This document shows, piece after piece, positions 6,382 through 11,579 of a DNA stretch of 11,579 nt; position 1 is the stretch's first letter; every line of letters begins with the position of its first letter. The translations under genes were made by a program, and so were the position numbers. The stretch spans positions 1 through 11,579 of the forward strand of contig JAUYEB010000242.1 of the NCBI GenBank assembly GCA_030691555.1, given 5' to 3'. Source of the stretch: Candidatus Bathyarchaeota archaeon (GTDB lineage Archaea > Thermoproteota > Bathyarchaeia > TCS64). The notes beneath the pieces are model-generated. The model was not told the origin of the DNA. It saw only the letters and a program-made list of their open reading frames with translations, and did not search any database.

Positions 6382-6392
6382 TTATCATAAGC
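6382..6392 (+). promoter_or_regulatory. Possible TATA element of the malic enzyme gene
   Basis: TTATCATAAG lies in the short gap after queC and would direct a start near 6412, giving a leader of about 35 bases before the ATG at 6447. No clear Shine-Dalgarno precedes that ATG, so the assignment is tentative. Confidence 0.3.
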
Positions 6393-6446
6393 CACGCATA
6401 CATGCCCCCCGTAAACGTTATCCCCACTACCCACGCCTTATTCCCC

Positions 6447-7787
6447 ATGCCAGTGACAAAGGAAGAGCTTCTCAAGGAAGCCCAGAAGTGGAGCAAGATC
6501 GCGCCCCCGTACCACGCCTTCTACCACGGCAAGGTCGAGGTCATGCCCAAGTGCGCCATCCGCACACTCCAGGACTTCAGCATCTGGTACACCCCCGGCG
6601 TCGCCCAGGTCTGCAAGGACATAGAGAAGGACAAGGAGCTCGCCTTCGAGGGGACGAGCAAGTGGAACTACGTCGGCGTCGTCAGCGACGGCACCCGCGT
6701 CCTCGGCCTCGGCGACATCGGCGGTCAGGCCGGCTTGCCCGTTATGGAGGGCAAGGCCCTCATATTCAAGTACCTAGGCGGAGTCGACGCCTTCCCCATC
6801 TGCCTCGCCACGAAGGACCCCGAGGAGATCATACAGGCAGTCAAGTGGATCGAGCCCACATTCGGCGGCATCAACCTCGAGGACTTCAGCAGCCCCAAGT
6901 GCTTCTACATCCTCGAAAGGCTAAGGAAGGAGATGCCGATCCCCGTCTGGCATGACGACCAGCAGGGCACCGCCGCCGTCATACTCGCCGCTACATTCAA
7001 CGCCCTGAAGCTGGTCGGCAAGAAACTCAACGAGGCGAAGATAAGCATAGTCGGCGTCGGCGCCGCGAACACGCGCACCTACTACGTCCTCAAATCCGCG
7101 GGCGTAAACCCCAAGAACATCCTCATGACCGACTCCACGGGCATCCTCAGCCACATGCGGAAGGATCTGGAGGGCAGCTACAAGTGGGAGATCGCCAAGG
7201 AGACAAACCCTGACGGCGTCGAGGGCGGCATCAAGGAGGCGCTTGAGGGCGCAGACATGGTCATCGCCGCCAGCAGACCCGGCCCGGACGTCATAAAGAA
7301 GACCGACATCCAGGGCATGGCGTCGAACTCCATAGTCTTCGCCTGCGCCAACCCCATCCCCGAGATCTGGCCGTGGGACGCCAAGGAGGCCGGAGCCAAG
7401 GTAGTCGCCACGGGGCGCAGCGACTTCCCCAACCAGGTCAACAACAGCCTCGTCTTCCCCGCCATATTCCGCGGCGCCCTCGACGTACGCGCCAAGACCA
7501 TCACGGACGAGATGTGCATCGCCAGCGCGAAGGCCCTCGCCAAGTACGCCGAGGACAAGGGACTCAGCGATACCTACATCCTTCCAAGCATGGACGAGTG
7601 GGAGATCTACCCCCTCCAGGCCACGGAGGTCGCCATGAAGTGCATAGAGCAGGGCCTCGCCCGGAAAAAGATGGCGCGGAAGGAGATACACGACGGGGCA
7701 GCCGCCATAATCGAGAGGACGCAGAAGATAGTAAAGCTCCTCATGGCGCAGGGATTCATCGCCTCCCCGCCCCCGGAGCCAAAGTAA
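6447..7787 (+). CDS. Malic enzyme (oxaloacetate-decarboxylating malate dehydrogenase)
   Basis: The 446-residue cytosolic enzyme decarboxylates malate to pyruvate and CO2 while reducing NAD(P). Signature elements are in order: WYTPGVAQVCK (47-57) with the catalytic Tyr48; GLGDIGGQAGLPVMEGKALIFKYL-type core with Lys103; GINLEDFSSPKCF (141-153) and WHDDQQGTAAVI (168-179) supplying metal-binding acids; and the dinucleotide fold GVGAAN (203-208). I start at the ATG giving MPVTKEELLKEA, which matches the usual short N-terminus. An in-frame ATG at 6402 would add 15 residues but probably lies upstream of the transcript start. Length is normal for the small prokaryotic form. NAD versus NADP preference is not evident. 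A decayed second copy of its C-terminal quarter lies at 9316. Codon use is strongly C-ending. Confidence 0.95.
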   Translation: MPVTKEELLKEAQKWSKIAPPYHAFYHGKVEVMPKCAIRTLQDFSIWYTPGVAQVCKDIEKDKELAFEGTSKWNYVGVVSDGTRVLGLGDIGGQAGLPVMEGKALIFKYLGGVDAFPICLATKDPEEIIQAVKWIEPTFGGINLEDFSSPKCFYILERLRKEMPIPVWHDDQQGTAAVILAATFNALKLVGKKLNEAKISIVGVGAANTRTYYVLKSAGVNPKNILMTDSTGILSHMRKDLEGSYKWEIAKETNPDGVEGGIKEALEGADMVIAASRPGPDVIKKTDIQGMASNSIVFACANPIPEIWPWDAKEAGAKVVATGRSDFPNQVNNSLVFPAIFRGALDVRAKTITDEMCIASAKALAKYAEDKGLSDTYILPSMDEWEIYPLQATEVAMKCIEQGLARKKMARKEIHDGAAAIIERTQKIVKLLMAQGFIASPPPEPK

Positions 7788-7813
7788 CCCTCTAAACTCA
7801 ACAATCGGCGGGG

Positions 7814-7830
7814 TTTTTACCCAACCTTTT
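7814..7830 (+). terminator. T-rich terminator between convergent malic enzyme and hdrB genes
   Basis: TTTTTACCCAACCTTTT follows the malic enzyme stop by 26 bases, two T-runs in a pyrimidine-rich stretch. It lies in the 53-base gap between convergent genes. On the other strand the same segment is A-rich, so it would serve only the + strand gene. Confidence 0.45.
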
Positions 7831-7840
7831 CTCCGACTAA

Positions 7841-8734
7841 CTAGTCTCGGCCCAGCTTCTGAAGCAGCGGGGAGACGCTGATCCTCCTCAGATCGAGTCC
7901 CAGCTCACTCGGCTCCACCCCAAGCGATAGGCCGAAGGCGTCGACGTAGTGAATGACTGGTATCCCGTACTCCTTCCCCTTCGCCTCCCTCAGCTTGATC
8001 TGCCCGACCTCTAGCTGCATCATGCAGAACGGGCAAGTCGCCACGATGGCATCCGCGCCGGAGGCCTTCACATCGTCGAGGATGATCTCAGCCAACTTGA
8101 GCCCCGCCTCTTCCGAGACATCCCCGAAGAAGGAGCCACACCCTATGCAGCATGAGGTTTTCTCGTGGTAATCGACGCTCTCGGCGCCAGTCGCCTCTAT
8201 CAACCTGTCGAGCTTCTGCGGGAACTCGGCGTCGTCGAAGCCGGAGTACCTCTGTGGTAGAAATAGGTGGCACCCGTAGAAGGGCGCCGCCCTCACCCCG
8301 CTGAGGGGCTTCACGCTCATCTCCCTGACGCCGTCCGGGCCGTAGTCCTTGTAAATAGACGTAACGACGTGCTCCACCCTCGCCTTCCCCCGATACTCCC
8401 TCCCCACTTCCCCGAGGAGCTTGTTCACGTCTCTCCTCAGATCTTGGTTCGAGTCGAGAAGGTACTTCGCCCTCGAAAGGTTTCCGAAGCAGCTGGAGCA
8501 GAGGGTCATTAGTGGAAGATCTTCCTCCTCCGCTATGGCTAGGTTCCTGCTTGTCAGTGCCAGCCCCCTCTTATAATCCACGCTGTGGACGAGGCAGGCC
8601 GGCATGCAGCAATTGAAGTCGTCCCTCTGCCGCAGTTTCACGTCGAGCCTCTTGAAGACGGCCCTCATCGCCATCTCGTAGCCGAGCTCCCTCACAGATG
8701 CGACGCATCCAGGATACAGGAGGTACTCCGTCAA
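7841..8734 (-). CDS. hdrB: Heterodisulfide reductase subunit B-like protein with modified CCG motifs
   Basis: HdrB carries two CCG domains that bind noncubane [4Fe-4S] clusters and reduce disulfides. In this 297-residue copy, domain 1 has Cys10, Cys42-Cys43 and Cys79..Cys82 (CSSC). Domain 2 has Cys155, Cys195-Cys196 and Cys234..Cys237 (CPFC). The spacing is right, but the CCG glycines are replaced: CCMPAC in domain 1 and CCIGCG in domain 2, each with an additional Cys three or four residues later (Cys47, Cys199). It starts at TTG, sharing four bases with the hdrC stop, 8 bases after AGGAGG, which gives the standard TEYLLYPGC opening; the longer open frame upstream is a shadow of hdrC. No hdrA follows on this strand. 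The natural disulfide substrate is unknown: nothing here indicates methanogenesis. Confidence 0.88.
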   Translation of the reverse strand: MTEYLLYPGCVASVRELGYEMAMRAVFKRLDVKLRQRDDFNCCMPACLVHSVDYKRGLALTSRNLAIAEEEDLPLMTLCSSCFGNLSRAKYLLDSNQDLRRDVNKLLGEVGREYRGKARVEHVVTSIYKDYGPDGVREMSVKPLSGVRAAPFYGCHLFLPQRYSGFDDAEFPQKLDRLIEATGAESVDYHEKTSCCIGCGSFFGDVSEEAGLKLAEIILDDVKASGADAIVATCPFCMMQLEVGQIKLREAKGKEYGIPVIHYVDAFGLSLGVEPSELGLDLRRISVSPLLQKLGRD

Positions 8735-9213
8735 GCATCTAGCCTCCTTAGGAGCTCCTCGCCGAATATCTTCCTCTGCTCCTCTATCGCCTTCGGAGAG
8801 ATCGTCATCCCTATCGGGGGTAACCCGTACCCCTCCCTCCACTCGTCGAAGCCGTCGGGCACCGAGACGGATCGCCCCGACCTCATTATCTCGCGGATGA
8901 TGGCCTTCGGGTTCTTGGGTATTCTCCCCTCCTCTGACGCGAGGTTCCTCGTCAGGAGGAATATCTCGGTGGGCTGGATGCCCTGGGGGCACCTCTCGGT
9001 GCATCTGTAGCACCACGCGCAGAGCCACAGCTCCTCGCTCCTCAACAGATCTGGCAGGTCATGGGAGACCCTCTGGAGGAGTCTCCTCGGGTTGTACTTC
9101 CCCGGCAGCGCCTTCGCCATGGGGCAGCTCCCGGTGCAGCTGCCGCAGTCTTGGCAGTAACTCAGCTTATTTTCGTCCAGCAGGCGACTCAGCAGTTCCT
9201 TTACCTCAACCAT
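8731..9213 (-). CDS. hdrC: Heterodisulfide reductase subunit C-like ferredoxin
   Basis: The 160-residue protein carries two four-cysteine ferredoxin motifs, CQDCGSCTGSCP (Cys20, 23, 26, 30) and CAWCYRCTERCP (Cys65, 68, 71, 75), which bind two cubane [4Fe-4S] clusters. HdrC passes electrons between HdrA and HdrB. The C-terminal third is helical, with an IIREIMRSG and a GYGLPPIG segment like other soluble HdrC proteins. It is the first gene of a two-gene minus-strand operon and ends in a 4-base overlap with hdrB, so the subunits are likely made in equal amounts. No transmembrane segment is present, so this is the cytoplasmic type, not the HdrE-linked one. The ATG lacks a clear Shine-Dalgarno site. 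Confidence 0.9.
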   Translation of the reverse strand: MVEVKELLSRLLDENKLSYCQDCGSCTGSCPMAKALPGKYNPRRLLQRVSHDLPDLLRSEELWLCAWCYRCTERCPQGIQPTEIFLLTRNLASEEGRIPKNPKAIIREIMRSGRSVSVPDGFDEWREGYGLPPIGMTISPKAIEEQRKIFGEELLRRLDA

Positions 9214-9262
9214 ATGCTCAACCCAGAAGCCGGAGCGTGCTCAATAACTATCCTGAATATCT

Positions 9263-9271
9263 CTATTTATC
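9263..9271 (-). promoter_or_regulatory. TATA element of the minus-strand hdrC-hdrB operon
   Basis: GATAAATAG on the minus strand would direct a start near 9241, about 28 bases before the hdrC ATG. It lies in an AT-rich patch between hdrC and the malic enzyme remnant. Confidence 0.45.
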
Positions 9272-9315
9272 GTTAATCCCGGTTGGTTTTGTTTAATGTC
9301 CCACGGCGTGTGTGT

Positions 9316-9649
9316 GTCTTCCCCGCCATTTTCCGCGGCGCCCTGGACGTCAGGGCGAAGATGATCACCGACGAGATGTGCATCGCCTCAGCGAAGGCTC
9401 TGGCGAAGTACGCCGAAGACAAGGGGTTGACCGAGAGCTACATCATCCCCTCGATTGATGAGTGGGAGATCTACCCCCCAGGCAACGGAAACGGCGGTGA
9501 AGGCGATGGAGCAGGGCATCACCAGGAAGAAGATGAGCCGGAAGGAGGTCCACGACGGCGCCGCGGCGATCATCAAGAGAACCCAGGATATCGTAAAGAT
9601 GCTGATGGCTCAGGGCTTCATCGCAGCTCCACCGCCGGAGCCCAAGTGG
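9316..9649 (+). pseudogene. 3' fragment of a second malic enzyme gene, frameshifted
   Basis: Translation gives VFPAIFRGALDVRAK and onward, matching the last ~110 residues of the malic enzyme at 7451-7784 with roughly 80% identity by eye (for example GLTESYIIPSIDEWEIYP against GLSDTYILPSMDEWEIYP). The frame breaks at about 9474-9482, where CCCCCTCCAGG of the intact gene is CCCCCCAGG, a two-base loss. The other frame then continues QATETAVKAMEQGITRKKM to PPPEPKW. The natural stop has become TGG, and the frame runs on to about 9679. The first three quarters of the gene are absent, and homology begins right after a short GT repeat (9308-9317). The differences are spread along the fragment, so it is an old paralog or a transferred homolog, not a fresh copy. 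It sits between the two Hdr clusters. Confidence 0.85.
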
Positions 9650-9654
9650 CACAC

Positions 9655-9668
9655 TTTTTTTCATTTTC
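9655..9668 (+). terminator. T-rich tract downstream of the malic enzyme remnant
   Basis: A T7 run followed by CATTTTC lies just past the homology of the remnant, and is probably the old terminator of that gene. It may still insulate the following hdr operon. Confidence 0.4.
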
Positions 9669-9758
9669 TCTGCTTATAGCAATAAGATCCCCGCCAACAC
9701 GAGTGATCGCAGTCTCTGGCTATCAGTAATAACTGTACTTACACCACTACCGAGATAA

Positions 9759-9768
9759 AGGGTAAATA
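9759..9768 (+). promoter_or_regulatory. Possible TATA element of the plus-strand hdrC-hdrB-hdrA operon
   Basis: GGTAAATACC after a purine-rich GATAAAG would place a start near 9790, about 40 bases before hdrC. The rest of 9670-9829 holds nothing recognised. Confidence 0.35.
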
Positions 9769-9829
9769 CCGCGACGGGAAGAGTAGTAGGATTGGCAACC
9801 ACCAAAAAACTCGATTGAGGACTCGTTCT

Positions 9830-10312
9830 ATGACAAATAACTCTCTACGCGAAGCAGTCAGGAAGATGAACGCGGAGGTGTGCGACCAGTGTGGGAAGTG
9901 TTCCTCCGCATGCCCAGTAACCGCCCGTGTTGAGGGCTTCAACCCCCGGCAGATCATCGCAAAGATCGCCCTCGGCAAAGAGGGTGACCTGATGAAGAGC
10001 GGTGTAATATGGACGTGCACCTCCTGCTTGAAGTGTAAGGAACGCTGCCCAGAGAAGCTCTCGCCATATGACCTCATACTCGACCTACGTCGCATAGCAA
10101 TTGATCTCCAATTACCACATCCTGAGGGATATGACGAATCTGTGAAGGCTGTGGTCGAGACTGGTGCAATCCAGCAACCACAGCTGATTAGAACCCGGAA
10201 TAAGGAAAGGAAAGATCGTAAATCAATGGGGCTGCCACCGGCAGAAAAGCCAAAAGATTTAGCAGCTTATACTCAGACGCTCCAGGAGATACTGAAGGAG
10301 GAAAAGGCGTGA
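9830..10312 (+). CDS. hdrC: Heterodisulfide reductase subunit C
   Basis: The 160-residue soluble HdrC has two ferredoxin motifs, CDQCGKCSSACP (Cys18, 21, 24, 28) and CTSCLKCKERCP (Cys63, 66, 69, 73), for two [4Fe-4S] clusters that relay electrons between HdrA and HdrB. I chose the ATG giving MTNNSLREAV; GAGG lies 9 bases upstream. A TTG five codons earlier is possible. The last 50 residues are Lys/Arg/Glu-rich and include MGLPPAEK, paralleling the GLPP of the minus-strand copy. The gene overlaps hdrB by four bases (GTGA). Its codons end in A or T far more often than those of the minus-strand hdrC, so the two clusters probably have different histories and are not a recent duplication. Confidence 0.92.
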   Translation: MTNNSLREAVRKMNAEVCDQCGKCSSACPVTARVEGFNPRQIIAKIALGKEGDLMKSGVIWTCTSCLKCKERCPEKLSPYDLILDLRRIAIDLQLPHPEGYDESVKAVVETGAIQQPQLIRTRNKERKDRKSMGLPPAEKPKDLAAYTQTLQEILKEEKA

Positions 10313-11205
10313 GGTACGCCTTTTACCTAGGTTGCATCGTACAGTCCGAGCAGTACGGATACGAAGCTTCTGTTAGAGCGATTATGCCTAAGTTAGGTGT
10401 GAAGCTTGTCGACATGCCTGGGACCAGTTGTTGTGGCTTCCCGCCCTTCAGTAGCGTCAACGAACTTGCATGGTTGTACTCTTCTGCTCGGAACATGACT
10501 ATAGCCGAGGAGATGGGCCTTCCAATTTTCGCCCTATGTAACGGTTGCCACCTCTCCTTCGTCGAGACGAAACATAAACTTGAGTATGATAACGAGCTCA
10601 AAGCGAAGGTGAACGAAAAACTCGCTAAAGAGGGGCTTAGATACGAGGGAAAAATCGAACTCGTTCATATCTTGGAGCTACTTCACGACAAGCTAGGGAA
10701 GGAAAAGATAACAGAGATGATTTCAAGACCTCTCAAAGGACTCAGGTTCGCTGCTCATCCTGGCTGCCACGCTATCCGCCCGAGCAGGATCGGCAGACCC
10801 GACGACCCCGAGAACCCGAGAAAGCTCGACGACCTCATCACATGGCTCGGCGCTGAGGCTTCCGACTACCCGGAGAAGATCGACTGCTGCGGCAGCTCCC
10901 TCGCTGTCGCGTCGGGGAAGACCGTCCTCAACATAGCCGGGGACAAGTTGAAGGCAGTTAAACTCTACGGCTTCAATGGCCTTGTCACCACCTGCCCCTT
11001 CTGCTTCAAGGTCTATGATAATAGGCAAAGAGCCATCCAAACAGTAATTGGGGATAAGGAGTTGGATGTTCCAGTCTTCTATTACACTCAACTTCTAGGG
11101 TTAGCTATGGGCGTTAGCCCAGAGTCCTTGGGTCTTGATCTCAACCAGAGCCCAGTCGACCCAATACTAGTGAAGGTTTGCGAGCGCGCGATAGGAGGAG
11201 ATTAG
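10309..11205 (+). CDS. hdrB: Heterodisulfide reductase subunit B
   Basis: The 298-residue HdrB has two canonical CCG domains. Domain 1 has Cys9, Cys41-Cys42-Gly43 (SCCGFP) and Cys77..Cys80. Domain 2 has Cys153, Cys193-Cys194-Gly195 and Cys229..Cys232 (CPFC). These ligands bind the two noncubane clusters at the disulfide-reducing site. It starts at GTG within the hdrC stop, 7 bases after GGAGG, and is followed by hdrA without a gap, so a complete HdrCBA complex is encoded. The middle third, about 10741-10960, is much richer in C-ending codons than the flanks, although the protein reads through without a break. The substrate could be a thiol-disulfide or another electron acceptor; the genes alone cannot tell. 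Confidence 0.93.
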   Translation: MRYAFYLGCIVQSEQYGYEASVRAIMPKLGVKLVDMPGTSCCGFPPFSSVNELAWLYSSARNMTIAEEMGLPIFALCNGCHLSFVETKHKLEYDNELKAKVNEKLAKEGLRYEGKIELVHILELLHDKLGKEKITEMISRPLKGLRFAAHPGCHAIRPSRIGRPDDPENPRKLDDLITWLGAEASDYPEKIDCCGSSLAVASGKTVLNIAGDKLKAVKLYGFNGLVTTCPFCFKVYDNRQRAIQTVIGDKELDVPVFYYTQLLGLAMGVSPESLGLDLNQSPVDPILVKVCERAIGGD

Positions 11206-11579
11206 GTGAAGCCGGTTCTCGTCGTAGGCGGAGGAATAGCCGGTATCCAGGCATCCCTCGACCTCGCTGACAGGGGGATGAAAGTACATTTAGTGGAGCG
11301 GATGCCAAGCATAGGTGGTGTCATGGCACAGCTTGCGCATCAATGTTTGCACGCAAGCGCGAGCTGCGCTATCGCAGCACGCGAGCGCGAGTTCACCACG
11401 ATAGATTGTTGCAATTGTATACTGACACCGAAGATGATAGAGTGCTTCAGGCACCCGGGCATCACGATTCACACACAGAGCGAAATTTCAAAGTTTGAAG
11501 GCTCGGTCGGAGACTTCGATGTTAAAATTCTGAAATACCCACGTTCAGTGGACGAGAAGAAATGCACGGGCTGCGGCCT
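11206..11579 (+). CDS. hdrA: Heterodisulfide reductase subunit A, N-terminal part (runs off window)
   Basis: HdrA is the FAD and iron-sulfur subunit that, in known complexes, bifurcates electrons between HdrBC and ferredoxin. The GTG start directly abuts the hdrB stop, 7 bases after GGAGG. The visible 124 residues begin with the FAD-binding fold VVGGGIAGIQASLDLADRG, then VERMPSIGGVMAQL, a cysteine-rich DCCNCILTPKMIECFRHPG segment (67-85), and finally KKCTGCG at the edge, the first cysteines of a ferredoxin motif. Between MAQL and FTTIDC, where known HdrA proteins have only about three residues (DKT), this one has 19 (44-62), encoded by GC-rich palindromic DNA. If the insertion is real the FAD/cluster loop is longer. 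The rest of the protein, and any MvhD- or FrhB-like partners, lie beyond the window. Confidence 0.92.
   Translation, partial: MKPVLVVGGGIAGIQASLDLADRGMKVHLVERMPSIGGVMAQLAHQCLHASASCAIAAREREFTTIDCCNCILTPKMIECFRHPGITIHTQSEISKFEGSVGDFDVKILKYPRSVDEKKCTGCG
11331..11391. repeat. Palindromic, repeat-flanked insertion-like segment inside hdrA
   Basis: GCTTGCG (11331-11337) is inverted as CGCAAGC (11352-11358), and GCTGCG (11363-11368) as CGCAGC (11373-11378) around a CTAT loop. AGCGCGAG is repeated directly at 11356-11363 and 11384-11391, flanking the second hairpin. The segment is in frame and encodes residues 44-62 of HdrA. Base composition is more GC-rich than the surrounding gene. Confidence 0.45.

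Noticed and set aside
6402..6446. Upstream ATG extending the malic enzyme by 15 residues
   Set aside because: The extra residues (MPPVNVIPTTHALFP) match no usual N-terminus, and the codon probably precedes the transcript start.
6921..7691. Long minus-strand open frame opposite the malic enzyme
   Set aside because: It is Leu/Val/Gly/Asp-biased with no family motifs, while the + strand holds all malic enzyme signatures.
8735..9028. N-terminal extension of the minus-strand hdrB frame
   Set aside because: It overlaps hdrC, which has both ferredoxin motifs. A TTG with a well-placed AGGAGG gives the normal HdrB N-terminus.

Overview
The window most likely comes from an archaeon, probably a non-methanogenic member of the Thermoproteota/TACK assemblage. 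The evidence is archaeal BRE/TATA-type promoters, one of them placed for leaderless transcription, a family B DNA polymerase next to a RecA/RadA-fold paralog, a QueC of the kind that feeds archaeosine synthesis, a MazE/AbrB-VapC pair, and soluble heterodisulfide reductase (Hdr) genes. No rRNA or tRNA is present, so the lineage is inference. Most genes are GC-rich and C/G-ending in codon use. The right end is less so.

Layout. Bases 1-510 hold debris: the tail of an unrecognised + strand gene and a frameshifted winged-helix regulator on the minus strand. Bases 790-3925 hold a minus-strand operon: a RadA-like protein whose Walker A and B motifs are both destroyed, then a shortened family B polymerase without exonuclease motifs and with an altered catalytic motif C. 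It resembles the archaeal PolB2 (Dpo2) group. Bases 3926-4451 are non-coding, with a possible small structured RNA on the minus strand. Next are vapBC (4452-5100) and a queT-queC operon (5237-6360) for a queuosine/archaeosine precursor. The queT leader can form a hairpin whose loop is perfectly complementary to the queT Shine-Dalgarno sequence, so it is a candidate riboswitch.

Bases 6447-7787 encode a malic enzyme. From 7841 to the right edge are two Hdr clusters pointing away from each other: hdrC-hdrB on the minus strand, with unusual cysteine motifs, and hdrC-hdrB-hdrA on the plus strand, with canonical motifs. Between them is a decayed 3' fragment of a second malic enzyme gene. hdrA runs off the window and carries what looks like a short in-frame palindromic insertion.

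How the genes work together. The polymerase and RadA paralog look like a DNA damage or replication-restart accessory pair. QueT and QueC supply 7-deazaguanine precursor for tRNA modification. Malic enzyme yields pyruvate and NAD(P)H, and the Hdr subunits form iron-sulfur electron-transfer complexes linking thiol/disulfide chemistry or electron bifurcation to ferredoxin. The strongest candidates for something undescribed are the queT leader pseudoknot, the doubly degenerate RadA/PolB operon, and the HdrB with CCM/CCI motifs in place of CCG.
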